Shown here piece after piece: positions 1 through 10,692 of a stretch of DNA of 64,000 nucleotides. The stretch covers positions 12,287,295-12,351,294 of the forward strand of contig OZ023265.1 in assembly GCA_964006375.1 (NCBI GenBank). Direction: 5' to 3'. The stretch comes from Tillus elongatus (taxonomy: Eukaryota; Arthropoda; Insecta; Coleoptera; Cleridae). Under the pieces are notes generated by a model. The model worked only from the letters and a program-made list of their open reading frames with translations. It was not told the DNA's origin and did no database searches. The translations under genes were made by a program, and so were the position numbers. Position 1 is the stretch's first letter. Every line of letters starts with the position of its first letter.

Positions 1-112
1 GATCGACTTTCCAGTTTAAAATAACTGAAGCCGTTATTTTCAGCGGTTATTATTAAATAACCTTAACGGCTTCAGCTGTTAACAGAAAATAACTGTTTTT
101 CCCATCACTACT

Positions 113-535
113 CATGATATAATGACTTAGAAGAGATATATTGCGCATATGCCCCGCCCCCTCCTATGACGTCACGTGGTGAGTAACGTTATAGAAGTCC
201 AACTACACACTTAAAACAAAGTCATTCGCAATCAAAAAATTTCTATACATCAGTGTAAAGCGGTTGAAGTTCCGCCTATATTGCCTTTTTCAGATAATAT
301 AGATAGCAGCACTAAATTTAATCTTTTTCATTTTTATTACTTTCAACTGTATGCACTTAAATATTAGTAAAATCCGTTATTTGTTAAGAGGTTGTGATGA
401 AACGTCAAACCCCACTGCACGACAGCATATTATTGTTGCATTGGACTCACCACTTGACACCATGCGCGTGACAGACCTAAAAATAGGCAAACTGAATATC
501 ATATATCTCGTTATTTGCAACATGTATGAACCTAG
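113..535 (+). repeat. Partial copy of a non-autonomous TIR element family
   Basis: This stretch matches 52361-53350 in the same orientation over several blocks, for example the GC-rich block with GCCCCGCCCCCT followed by GACGTCACGT, and the block with AGAGGTTGTGATGAAACGTC. The copy here lacks the two SINE insertions seen in the other copy. Open frames of about 110 codons inside it are chance frames. The terminal inverted repeats seen in the 52 kb copy are not recognisable here, so this copy is truncated. Confidence 0.6.
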
Positions 536-1019
536 CTTTAAGCTGACACAAAAAGACAGCGTGTCAAAAATCAAATTTTGTCACTGTCAAAAATACAACC
601 ACTATCATAATGTAAATTCTAGTTACATAATACATAATGTTATTCCACTAACTGCACTTGGTATTATGTATATACATTTATACAAAAAGGACTAAAAAAT
701 TTGGAAGTTCCTATTGGCATTACTACTTTATGGAATAAAGGCTTTACGATCTATATATTACATCTTGCGTATCGGTAAGTTTATTTTCATTTCGAAATCA
801 TAGTAAATTCCAATAGCAAAATTTTCCCGACAAGTAACATGTTGCCTTTTTGGAAATGGTCGACTTAACCGCAACTTTATATTAACGTAATTATAACAGA
901 ATATGGCTTAAAATCAGTTGTACATACCTTAATAAAGTTAAAAATTGTTGTAGATGTCGTTTTTAATAACCTTTCAATGATAAAAACATTTAAAACGTTT
1001 CGATTTGCAATAAAAACGT
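536..1019. other. Unassigned AT-rich stretch
   Basis: I see no coding potential, tRNA-like boxes or obvious repeat boundaries in this stretch. Confidence 0.4.
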
Positions 1020-1165
1020 ATATTTTTGCACCTGATGTGTTATTTGGTTGACATGTTTGATGCAGCTAGGCGGTGTTGTCAGGTCCAGAAGGTCAGGTCG
1101 GAAGGATTGTGTGTAAAAAGCATTTTAGAATTTTAGAGGTTTTATTTCGTTAAAACGGTGATTAA
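1020..1165 (+). repeat. Fragment of MITE-M (right half)
   Basis: It contains the string TCAGGTCCAGAAGGTCAGG, then GGATTGTGTGTAAA, and ends with TTTTATTTCGTTAAAACGG. The same order is found at the right end of the MITE at 3050-3697 and in degraded form near 37250-37300 and 52310-52365. Only the right half is present. Confidence 0.5.
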
Positions 1166-1709
1166 ATGTGGCAACGCTGCTGAAAATTGACGGTTTCGAA
1201 ACGTGCAAATCGTTTGTTTTTGCGAAATTAATTTCCCAATTAATCTGTTATTAATGGATTTTCCGTAATTTTTTTCAGATTATTACTCCAAGTTACATAC
1301 GCTTTGTTGTGGTGTGCGCCGTTTTGGTAATTTGCGGTTGCGGTTAGGTCGACCGTCCCCGCATTTTATGCACCTTAGTCAAATTCTTTGTAAAATATTA
1401 GAAAACCTAAGAACACCATTGCCAGTTGTCAGTTTAATATGCAAGATAAGCTTCTAGGATGCTGTAGGTACTAGATTTTTGGATTTTTGAGATCTCAGTG
1501 AAGAATCGATAAGAAATAAGTTGCTGCGTGTTACTTAAAAGTATTTTTATTAACCGATTATACAACGGGTCCACAGTTGTCTGTTTACTATTGCTAACTT
1601 TGTGGCTATTGGAGCTCCAAAGTCTGCTAGATTTGTTGCATTTTTCTAGCTGCATTTTTTTAAGCTGCGGTATTCGGGCCACTAGCAAACTTTTCTGATC
1701 TTTATTTCA
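1166..1709. other. Unassigned stretch
   Basis: No gene, RNA or repeat boundary could be supported here. Confidence 0.35.
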
Positions 1710-1812
1710 TTCATTGTAGAATATTCCAGACAAGTTTAACTTCTAGTTCTGTTTATTAATCCCGAGACCTCTCGCTTTCTAAGCTGGCACCTAGCACCCT
1801 GCGGCACGACAA
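1710..1812 (-). repeat. Degraded tRNA-derived SINE-II
   Basis: The segment reading AATCCCGAGACCTCTCGC, then AGCTGGCACCTAGCACC, is a diverged version of the tRNA-like head at 53085-53165. The upstream string ATATTCCAGACAAGTTTAAC corresponds to its body. The B box is eroded, so this copy is old. Confidence 0.5.
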
Positions 1813-2036
1813 TTAAATGTTGTGTCTCCGGTATCGGCTATCTCAAAAATTATTCTTTGTTTAGTGAAACACCTCTTGAAAGAAAATTTAATTCCGAACA
1901 GATTATATAATGATAATATAACTACCCTAAAAATATTGTAAAATCTCTAAATAATAGGGTATTATACAAACATATTTGATTACAGTATCATCTCAGAATA
2001 TGTCCAACATTTTTTTTTCTTCCTCTCAGTAAGCAT

Positions 2037-2173
2037 ATTTCTTTTCTAAGATCTTCCAGCACACTTGAAGTGCCGCATGCCAGACACGATCGAATGCATC
2101 GAAAATATCCAACGAAATTGCATGACCTTATCCAGATTTTTCGATAGTAGAACTCCAAACATGGTGTAATGTA
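2037..2173 (-). pseudogene. Reverse transcriptase fragment of a non-LTR retrotransposon
   Basis: Read on the minus strand in one frame this stretch gives ISLDIFDAFDRVWHAAL, which is the LDIxxAFDxVxH block of LINE reverse transcriptases (palm motif A). The matching motif in LINE-J copy A is LDISKAFDQVWHAAL, so it probably belongs to the same or a sister family. It is cut short on one side by the mariner TIR at 2174 and on the other by unrelated sequence. No other reverse transcriptase motif is present, so it is a small dead fragment. Confidence 0.55.
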
Positions 2174-3049
2174 CAAGGTAAGCGCCAAAATTTCTCGCCC
2201 TGACATAGATCCAGAGTATCGCAGCCTGTCCAAATTTTGGTAAGACATTGGTTCAAGTCTTATTAGCCTTGGGAAAAAACTCAATTAGTTTTCTTACAAC
2301 TGACACTTGTTCATCAAGATGTGAGAAGTCACAAACATTGAGTATAGAGCTGTTATTAAATTCCTTACTCGAGAAGGCCTTCCATCTCAAAGCGTCAAAC
2401 ATTGGCTGGATGAGGTGTACGAGGAAAATCCTCCCTTCTATTGTCTAGTAAAAAATTGGTGAAAACGGTTTCGAATGGGGCAGAAATCCTTGAAAGACGA
2501 CGTAAGAACAGGAAGGACGGTGGAAGTGGTGACGTACAACAAGATTGGGTGTCTAGTACCTTGACACATAAACGATTTTGATAAAGTTTTGCATATCCAC
2601 GTAGTTTTGTACGTAAATGACGAAAATTACAAAGAAAATAGTAAAAGTTTACTTTCCGCTCACGTGTTAGATTCTTATGAAATTTTGTATGCAGTCGGTG
2701 CTTTAGGATGTAGATGACGAAAATCACAGTAAAAATTAGGACAGAAGCAAAGTTTTAGAATTTTGTGGATTTTTTTGTAGGAAAAACGAAAGTTGTACTC
2801 ACTTTTGAGACATTTTTTTGTCATATTTTACACATTTTCGGGGGTCGTTCGTTTTATATCAAGCTAAAGAAGGATGTATTCCTCTATTATAATCCATTTT
2901 TACATAGTTCACCCCCTATACTGTTTACGTGTCTGTAAATTTCTCGTTTTTTTCATCGTATAATAGGTCCTAAGTTGACATTGACGTTTGACATATAAAA
3001 ACAACTAGTTTCTAGCGATACCAATTATACTTTGGCTTTCGCCATGAGT

Positions 3050-3697
3050 TGTTTGCTGTTTTAACGAAATAAAAGACCTATCTGAGGGACTGTTTATATA
3101 CAATCCTCCTACCTAACTTTCCTGCCCTTCCCTGACATGAGTTTGCCTAATTAACAGCTAAAAGAAATAAATGTATATATTACATTATACTCACATGACC
3201 TAGTAGAGCCTCGTTGGTTCAGAGGTAAGAACGTGTGGCTCTGAACCGAAAAGTACTGGGTTCGATCGCAGGGTTCTCCTTTCACTTCAGTACAAACTGT
3301 AACATTAACATCAACCGAGGTTCTGGCATTGTATTTGAGCAAGTTGAATGTTTGCACGTTCCGCCCTTCGGAGGGGGCGTAAAGCCGTCGGTCCCGCTTC
3401 CCTGCGATGTTGGGCACGTTAAAGATCCCTACCCTCCTTACAGAAAGGCAGGGCTTCGGCAAAATTTCCAGGATAGTGAGGTGAAACTGCTCCCTGGCGT
3501 CGGTGATTGGCCATTGTCGCGGAAATAGGCCGACGTTAAAGAAACAAAACACACACACTCCTTGATGTATGGCAGGGTTGCTTTTTTCTCTGTTAGCTTT
3601 TGATTAGACAAACTGTTGTCAGGGCAGATCAGGATGGTCAGTTAGCAGGATTGTGTGTCACTTCAGGGCCTTTTATTTCGTTAAAAACGGCAAAAAA
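3050..3697. repeat. MITE-M copy interrupted by a SINE
   Basis: Inverted ends read TTTTAACGAAATAAAAGACC on the left and GGCCTTTTATTTCGTTAAAA on the right. Inside them TTTGCCTAATTAACAGCTAAAAG on the left mirrors the TTTTGATTAGACAAACTG block on the right. An uninterrupted relative lies at 37060-37300, which shows that 3208-3545 is an insertion. There is no coding capacity. Confidence 0.6.
3208..3545 (+). repeat. tRNA-derived SINE-I, copy 1
   Basis: The head is tRNA-like, with A box TGGTTCAGAGG and B box GGTTCGATCGC. The body carries a block, TTCGGAGGGGGCGTAAAGCC, followed by GATGTTGGGCACGTTAAAGA, that is nearly unchanged in the three copies of the window. The tail ends at GACGTTAAAG with a short A-rich end. 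Long open frames on both strands here are incidental. It should be transcribed by RNA polymerase III and mobilised by a LINE partner, by family knowledge. Confidence 0.75.
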
Positions 3698-4411
3698 CTG
3701 ATGAGTAGAGAGTCATGTTAATTACGAGTTGCGAGTCATGTTCATTACGGTCGCGAGACGCTCGTCCATTACAAATACGCCTGACGTATGTAACGTCAAC
3801 TTCCGTGTCGGTTAAATTTGACATTTGCATACCAAATACATTTCTATGTGGTTTCTCTGCATTTTTGAGGAAATTATATATAAAAAAAATGGAAAATATC
3901 AAACAGGTACGTTACAAATGAGTGATATACCGTGCTTAGACTGACAACGAGCGATAAATATGATGCCAAAATTCGAAAAACATCATGGAAATGATGAAAA
4001 TTTTCGTTGGACAAATGACGATATCTCGGAAAATATGTAGCTGTCGTAATTTTCTTTGTCATTTTCGTCATCTACCAACAAAACTACGTGGTTATGCAAA
4101 ATTTCATCGAAATCTGTGATATGTCAAGGTACTAGACTTTTACCCAAAATTGCCAAAATTGAAGATCGCGTATTAAGCGATCGTGAAAGTGAAATAATTG
4201 TAAAAAATGTCGGGGCTTTCAGATACAAGCGTTCATCGAATCCTCCACGAATATTTATGCATGAATAAAGTTACTGCAAGGTGGGACCCCAAATATCTTT
4301 CAGCAATTCAAATCCCGCGTTGTGTTGAATGTGCCCACTCCATTTTGGACCTTTGTGGAGAAAACCATGTGGATGTGTTGAAAACAATTGTCACAGGGGG
4401 TTAAACTATGG

Positions 4412-5915
4412 TATGGTATAATCGAAAGGTGGTGTGGCCGGAAACCCGGCGAAGACGGAGATGATCCTATTTACCAAGAAGAGAAAGGTAGAGGGGTTTA
4501 GGGCGCCCGTGATGTTTGGAAAACCTTTAGCATTAGTGCGGGAGGTCAAATATCTGGGGGTGATCCTGGACTCCAAACTAACATGGGGGTCGCAAATAGA
4601 ACGGGTTGTAAGGAAGGGAGTAGCGACCCTCTGGCAGCTGCGTCGAGTGATAGGGAGGACCTGGGGAGTTAATCCTCGGATCCTTGTGTGTGAACCAAAC
4701 TACCAGCAGGAAGCTGGCCAAACTCCAAAGGATGGCAATCCTGGGTATCACAGGCGCTATGAGGACGACACGCTCAGCCGCGCTAGAGGTCCTGTTGATG
4801 CTGCCACCGCTTCCCATCTGTGTCAGGAGGGAGGCGATGGCGTCGCATCTCAGAACACGAGACTCGGGAAACTGGTGCGGAGAGGGAGCAGTAATAGGGC
4901 ATGCAAGAGTCGCCAAGGAGGTGGAAAAGGAAATTCCGATTTTCACCATAAAGGTGCGGGATGCCGAGGATGATATTAGGTTGACTAGACCATACACCCT
5001 CAGGATCTCCAGTAGGGATCAGTGGAGGGAAAATGAGGTTGAATTCCAGCCCGAAGCCTGGTCTGTTTCACCGACGGATCGCGGCTGGAGGACCAACAAT
5101 CCTCCGGGGCAGGAATATACATCGAGGGCCTGGGGGTGCGCGAGAGCTATGCTCTTGGCGCATATACCACGGCATTCGAAACAGAGGTGTACGCTATCCT
5201 GTATGTGGCGAATAGACAGGATGTGAAGAGGAGTCCCGAGAAATGTGTGTACATCTGCTCAGATAGCCAGACAATTCTCCGGGCAGTCTGCGCGGCCAGA
5301 ATCAAGTCTACACTGGTTCAGGGGTGCGCTAACGCCCTCAAAGGACTAGCCAGGACAAAGGAGGTACAACTAGTGTGGGTTCCGGGACACTGTGGCGTAG
5401 CGGGGAATGAGGTGGCGAATAATCTCGCAAAGCTCGGTTCCCGACGGCCGTTCTGTGACCCGGAGTCGGCGATAGGTATAAGTAGGAAGACGGTCTCTGT
5501 CGCCTTAGACAGGTGGGCCGAGGAAGCAATGAAGAGGCACTGGGGGTCGGTTGGTGGCTGCAGGCAGGCGAGGGACTTCGTGGAGGGGCTGGACAGAGAT
5601 AATGCTGTCTGGATACTCGGAAGGAGTCGACCTACGCTTCGCCGCATCCTTGGGGTGCTAACAAGCCACTCCGCACTTAGAAGGCACCTCACATTGATAG
5701 GCGTAGATAGGGATCCCATTTGCCAGAAATGCGGCGAGGATGAGGAAACGTCCTACCACTACCTGTGTGAATGCGAGGCTTCTGGGAGTCTTCGAGTAGA
5801 CTTGTTCGGATTGAAGACTCTGCAGAGGAATCAGGTAAGTACCGTCCAATTGAAGACCGTCGCGACTTTCATCTCGAGGTCGAGGCGGTTTGGCGACGGA
5901 ACCGAGGAGGAGTAG
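4412..5915 (+). pseudogene. LINE polyprotein remnant: RT C-terminus and RNase H
   Basis: Near 4430-4680 the frame gives NPAKTEMILF and VKYLGVILDSKLTW, the conserved thumb-proximal part of LINE reverse transcriptases. After a frameshift it continues with KLAKLQRMAILGITGAMRTT. From about 5050 to 5915 one open frame encodes RNase H, with catalytic candidates in FTDGS, ETEVYAI and CSDSQ and the diagnostic WVPGHCGVAGNE. After it comes a CxxC...H...C zinc-binding tail (CQKCGEDEETSYHYLCEC). The RNase H frame is intact, but the reverse transcriptase fingers and palm are missing and frameshifts separate the parts, so the element is dead. Confidence 0.8.
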
Positions 5916-5997
5916 AGCATGGTTGCTGGGGTTGGCAAAAAGGGCCCATTGTGGCCTACTTGCTTGGCGTTGGCCTCCCCACCACTGCTACTACTAC
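4412..5997 (+). mobile_element. 5'-truncated LINE with RNase H domain, 10 bp target duplication
   Basis: The element is flanked by TAAACTATGG at 4402-4411 and again at 5998-6007, a clear 10 bp target site duplication. It encodes the end of a reverse transcriptase and a full RNase H, and ends in a short CTACTA-type repeat tail. These traits fit the I/LOA/R1-like group of non-LTR elements with a downstream RNase H. It is GC-rich relative to its surroundings and lies in the mariner transposase, right where the first DD(E/D) residue should be. Confidence 0.8.
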
Positions 5998-6640
5998 TAA
6001 ACTATGGTTCTCTACTACAATCCATGTGGACAAGGGAGTCGCTAGAATGCAGGTGTAAAGTAGAAGCATCGCCAAGAAAGTTCAAGGTCTGTCAGTCAAC
6101 AAAAAAAAGTTATTTTTTTGGTATTGTGGGGGCATTCTATTCTCATTAACTTTAAAGAACGCAATCACAATCAACGGGGCATATTATGCAACACTCCTGC
6201 AAAAATTACGATAAAATATTTGGGAGCAACGACGTGGGAAACTGACCAGCGACCTGCGTTTGCTCCATGACGATGCACTCGTGCACAATGCTGGAACTGC
6301 ACAAGCCGCAATTCGTGACTGCTGTTTCGAACAAATTGATCACGCTCCGTATAGTTCAGATATGGCCTCCAGTGACGACTACCTATGAGGAAATTTGAAA
6401 AAGGATCTTCGCGGACGCCATTTCAGTAACGACGAAGAGGTGACAGCTGCAGTTTGGACACATTCTGAGGACAAACCGAAAAAATATTTTTAGGAGTATT
6501 TTTAGGAGTATCGAATTGTTCATTAAACTATGTAACAAGTGCGTTGATGTTAGGGGGACTATATTGAAAAAATAATAATTAATTGTAAGTCTACGCCGTT
6601 AGTTTCATAGTCAGGCCGATAAATTTTGGCGCTTACCTCG

Positions 6641-6930
6641 GATGTCAGAATATCGCTAGTAAATCGGTTTTGACGAAAGCCGTATTAGGTATCACCTATA
6701 AAATTTGTAGAGCATAAAATTCTCTACAATTTATGTCTTGGTAATTCTGTTTTTCACAAGCCAATTTTGAGATATCGTCCGAAGAGTGGGAGTCCGTATC
6801 CGTATATAGGTCAATGCAATGTCAAATACAACGTCAAGTGTGTTGTACAGCTTAAAAAGTTAATTATCAAGGAAACATTTTATAATTATTAATAACTTTT
6901 AATTATTTATCTATTTGTTAATGATGTTTA
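6641..6930 (+). repeat. Dispersed repeat, inverted relative at 16763-16990
   Basis: Shared strings between this stretch and the reverse complement of 16763-16990 include ACATAAAATTCTCTACA-type sequence, GTGGGAGTCC, then TTAATTATTTATCTATTTGT. The two copies face each other across the LINE-J and LTR elements. Family unknown; no coding sequence. Confidence 0.5.
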
Positions 6931-7179
6931 TAAATCTTACTCATAAATAAGACATCTGAAAGAAAATGTTTTAGTAAATTTATATTAAATAGCGAGGTAC
7001 TGAAATAAAATGTTTTAAATTACATTGTTATTCATCTTTTATCAATTTTAAGCACAAAATAGTTTTTTGTTTGTTCCATAAATGACGACAATACATTTAC
7101 ATCTAAATTTAGTAAATATTACTCTTGGTGGTCATCGTTTTCATCTTCTGGTTGTTCAAATGCAATCTCCGGATGGTAT

Positions 7180-9965
7180 TTTTTTTTATATTTCAACAAC
7201 ACACCACGATGGCTTACAGCCTAAATACTATCGTACCGTGGCTGTCGAAAGGAGGAAAGAGACAGCTTGTTAATTCTGGACTTGAAGGTTTGGAGGTTCG
7301 GAGGAGAAGGAAAAACATGTGCCGGCAAGGAATTCCACAACTTGGAAGTCCTCGGGACAAAAGAGCGGGCATAACAAGATGTTCTATGTCTGGTGACCTG
7401 GACAGTAAAAGGGTGCATTCGTTCTGTTCCCCTGGTAGATCTGTTGGGGGCAGCAGGTGGAGGAACTATGGAAGAAAGCTCCTCTGAGCAGTGCCCGTGC
7501 AGATATCTATAAAAGAGAGAAAGGTCACCAACGGCACGTCGGTGACTGAGATTTGTTGGGGTTAAACTGTGCAAGATTTCTACTACCCCAGTCTAATATT
7601 TTTTGGAGATCCACGGAGACAGAACCCTCCATAAGTCTGCGATCCTCACCTAATTGGGCTAAAGAGACAGGCTTAGAATATTGTATATTTGAGTGGAGGG
7701 TGCTGTCGTCCGCGTAACTGTAAACTGGGTTGGATGTGCTAGAGAGGAGGTCATTGATGTGGAGAAGAAACAAAGTAGAGGCTAAAGCTGAACCTTGAGG
7801 ATACAGTTTAGAGGAATGGCCATCCACTACAACAGAAATGCTCCGGTTGGAGAGGAAATTTGCTGTCCAGGTACAGAGTTTTTGTGGTGGGCCATAGGTC
7901 GGAAGTTTATTAAGCAGCGCTGCGTGCCAGACCTGGTCGAATGCTTTGGATATGTCTAGAGCGACAATCTGGGATTCACCGTGTAGTTCCATAGACTTGT
8001 TCCAAGAATGTGTGACAAAGGAAAGGAGGTCGGCAGTTGATTTGCGCTGACGGAATCCATATACTGCCTGTCGTGGATTAGGCTGTGTTTTTCAAGAAAT
8101 TTTAGTAATTCGGTGTTCATATACTTTTCCATCACTTTAGAGATGACTAAAAGGAGAGAAATAGGCCTGTAGTTGCTAGAAAGCGCTTTGGATCCGTTCT
8201 TGGGGACGGGTTGTACTCGAACAGTTTTCCAGTTACTAGGGATAATGCCTCTATTGTAAGGTGTCTGAGACAGACGAGTCAGGACAGAAGCAAGTTCTGG
8301 TGCGCTTTTTTTGAGAACAATTGCTGGGATCTCGTTAAGGCCAGAGGCTTTCCTGATATTATGAGAAGAGGGCATCTTTCGTACCTTTTCAGTTTTGAAA
8401 ATGATATCCGTCATTTTAGGCGCGACATTCGGGACTGTTGGTGGTTGAACATTTAGAGATGGGTTGAGAGTAGAATTTCCGACAAACAGCGAGGCAAAAA
8501 TTTCAGCCTTTCCCAGGGCGGTAGAAACAATTTCATCCCCTGAAAGAAGAGGTGGGAACGTGCACTTGCAGAAATTATTACCAATAGATTTAGCAAGAGT
8601 CCAGAAGGGTATGCTGCCGTTGGAGCTTGATGTGGTTATTAGAGTTTTTTGCCTCTGAAAGAATGCGGACATAGCGGTTTCTTGCGTCGTTAAATGCTTG
8701 ACGGTTTTCTTGACTGGGATTGTGTAGAAGCGCTTTGAGCTTTGACCTTTTCAAGTTTGGCTTTGTCACAGGATTTAGGAAACCAGGGCTTTTGAGTGGC
8801 TGAAGAGATTTTCTGTGTACGTGGAATAAATAATTCCATGCCAGCTTGGATGATTTCGGTGACGTTTTGTGAGATCTCAGAGGTGTCAGGATGAGAGAAG
8901 CAGACAAACGCCCATGGAAATGAGGAAAAGTAATCCCGCATTTCGTCCCAGTTCGCGGAGTTGTAGTGCCAAATGATAAGTGGGTGTGATGACTGTGTGA
9001 CCTCGGGTTGCATTGCGCAGGAAGCAGTGACCATTCCGTGGTCTGAGTGACCAAGAGGAGCGGTGACTGATGTCTTATAGCATTTAGGTTTTGTAGTAAG
9101 AAGGAGATCGAAGGGATTTGAGCTGTGTGTTGGGATACGAGGAAAGTAAGTATGTTGCTGAACCATATTGGTTAAAGAATTGCTGACTGCAAACGCCTCC
9201 GCTGCTCTCCCTTGTGGATCGGTTTTTGATGTTCCTAGCCATTCCTTATTATGGACATTGAAGTCAGATGGTCGGTTTTTTCAGAAAGGTAGTCGAAGAG
9301 CTGGACAAAGTTGTTGTCAGAAGGTGACCGGTAAATGCAACAGATGAATTTAGTTTCAGCCCTGAGAGAGAGTTTCATCTATAGTATGTCTTTTCTTCCA
9401 GCTTCTAAATTGGGAAGTCTGGTGCAGGATTGATTGCTACGGACGTATGCGCACACGCCTCCATGCAATCTAAAGTAATGAGCTCATACTCCGGGTAATT
9501 AAGGTGATTAGTGGCTGTTTTGGCACTCATTTGGGTTTCGGTGAGGAAGAGGAGTTGGTGCCTATTAGCCTGGAGGAAATGGTGGACGGAGTTCAAATTA
9601 GAATTTAGGCCACATATATTCGAGAAGGATATGTTAAATCTTGATTGCGGCGCCCTCTGCACACCCCTCTGCCGAAGATCTGAATGGAGGGGTATTTTAC
9701 CTCCGGAATCTTTTGTACATCATCATTTTTGTTTATAAGGGAAACCGACTCATACAACAGAACCGGTAACGTCCGTTGGGATTTCACCGGCCCCTTGATG
9801 GAAGGGGTAGTACGTCCTCGGGCGTGAAAGAAATCATTTACTATCACGTAAAGGAAAGGTCCACTACCACCTACCTACTCCGATTACTCGCCTCCTACGA
9901 CAGGCAGGAGTTGCCTTGGGCCTATTCTTTTAGTTAGTCCCCGGACGCACAGGGGACAATTGCCG
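7180..9965 (-). mobile_element. LINE-J copy A, near full length
   Basis: This is one of four copies in the window (others at 38062-43038, 47457-50035 and 57113-57957). The 5' end is marked by CCGGGGACTAACTAAAAG on the minus strand near 9945, a sequence that also opens copy B. The 3' end is GTGGTGTGTTGTTG followed by an A-rich tail. It has a single endonuclease plus reverse transcriptase reading region and no separate ORF1. Motif order places it among Jockey/CR1-type LINEs; the exact clade is not resolved by eye. Confidence 0.75.
7221..9662 (-). pseudogene. LINE-J copy A endonuclease/reverse transcriptase, frameshifted
   Basis: Reading along the minus strand, the endonuclease begins with FNISFSNICGLNSNLNSVHH, includes PLGHSDHGMV with the catalytic SDH, and passes into the reverse transcriptase linker. 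Reverse transcriptase blocks follow: KASGLNEIPAIVLKK, NYRPISLLLVISKVMEKY, VALDISKAFDQVW and SYADDSTLHSN with the YADD catalytic box intact. The C-terminal part [18 protein letters not shown] lies at 7221-7400. At least four frameshifts split it. A segment of roughly 250 bp around 7560 is missing compared with copy B. Confidence 0.75.
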
Positions 9966-10415
9966 TAAAGTGCAACGTTGTCGGTTGTCTACTCTTTTGT
10001 TCATCTACCAAGCTTATGGAAGCGGGAGGGCGGAGGGAGATGTAGATGGAGATGATACGAATTCCATTATTGTGAGCACCCTTAATGATTTAGGGGACAA
10101 ATTCACTCTCTTTATCTAAATCATTCGGAGATCCCGAACTACAGATTTCCTTGAGAAGTGTATGATTCTATCAAAACCCTTAATACGTTGAAATGCCTTA
10201 CAGGAGGTGGCATCCAAGTCGGCTTGGATTTTGTAGAAATATTGTAAAGGTTTTGTTTGCCATAAAGTGCAACGTTGTCGTTTGTCCACTACCAAGCTTA
10301 TGGAAGCGAGAGGACGGAGGGATATGGAGAAGATTCGAATTCTGTTGTGAGCACCCTTAATGATTTCGAGTACAAATTCACTCTCTTCATCTAAATCATT
10401 CGGAGGTCGGAGATA
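9962..10415. repeat. Diverged direct duplication of about 155-170 bp
   Basis: The segment 9961-10133 recurs at 10259-10412. Shared strings include AAAGTGCAACGTTGTCG, CTACCAAGCTTATGGAAGCG and GAGCACCCTTAATGATTT. The spacer of about 125 bp and the region downstream to 10617 have no recognised identity. The minus-strand frame of 112 codons across it could not be assigned to a family. Confidence 0.55.
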
Positions 10416-10616
10416 ATGAATCATGGAAACATACTTGTCCGTTACAATGACCACAAACTGAGGAGCATTGTCATCCTACTTTGCTACATCCACAGCCCGC
10501 GCTCTGTCTTCAGGTGCTGATAGCAATAATGTAGTCAAAGGCTCCAGGGTCTCGTTCTGTAAAATCCATCCCCATTTTCAGGTTTTACATTTTCATACAG
10601 ATGTCTTATTTATGAG

Positions 10617-10617
<1 letters not shown>

Positions 10618-10690
<73 letters not shown>
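10618..10690. repeat. (TA)n tract, left of LTR element
   Basis: A pure TA dinucleotide run ends exactly where the LTR begins. The run resumes at the other end of the LTR element (16672-16762), so the element landed in a pre-existing microsatellite. Confidence 0.95.

Positions 10691-10692
<2 letters not shown>

Larger units (their letters stand above)
2551..4137. mobile_element. Non-autonomous DNA transposon with imperfect 100 bp TIRs
   Basis: The left end reads GTCTAGTACCTTGACA and the right end is its complement, finishing at 4137. Similarity between the ends continues inward for about 100 bp, including CACGTAGTTTTGT and GATGACGAAAAT in both. It splits the mariner transposase between its N-terminal and middle pieces, which proves it inserted later. 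It has no coding sequence and contains a MITE that itself contains a SINE. No convincing target duplication was seen. Confidence 0.65.
2326..6575 (+). pseudogene. Mariner transposase pseudogene in three pieces
   Basis: Piece one (2341-2550) encodes the N-terminal helix-turn-helix, with YRAVIKFLTREG and an internal stop after VKNW. Piece two (4140-4401) continues with KIAKIEDRVLSDR, then SVHRILHEYLCMNKVTARW and up to the point where the family has its first catalytic Asp. Piece three (5998-6575) resumes in the TxxxYY segment, then ASPRKFKVCQSTKK, the LHDDALVHNAGTAQAAI region holding the second catalytic Asp, APYSSDMASSD for the third, and ends with GDYIEK typical of mariner C-termini. Frameshifts and stops (for example in the YL*GNLKK segment) make it dead. 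The two interruptions are later transposon insertions, not introns. Confidence 0.75.
2174..6640 (+). mobile_element. Mariner element (irritans-like) broken by two nested insertions
   Basis: Terminal inverted repeats read AGGTAAGCGCCAAAATTT at the left end (2176 onward), with the perfect complement ending at 6638. Between them lie three pieces of one mariner transposase in order, separated by a TIR element (2551-4137) and an RNase H LINE (4412-5997). Removing the insertions leaves about 1.3 kb, the normal length of a mariner. The element is inserted beside the reverse transcriptase fragment at 2037-2173. Subfamily assignment is from remembered motif resemblance and is tentative. Confidence 0.75.

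Noticed and set aside
351..695. 114-codon frame near the window start
   Set aside because: Lies in a non-autonomous repeat whose other copy (53181-53390) does not keep the frame.
3151..3558. 135-codon minus and 97-codon plus frames
   Set aside because: They overlap SINE-I; both strands are open because the SINE is GC-rich and short.
10116..10454. 112-codon minus frame across the tandem duplication
   Set aside because: Half of it is one repeat unit; the other unit has no matching frame, so coding is not supported.
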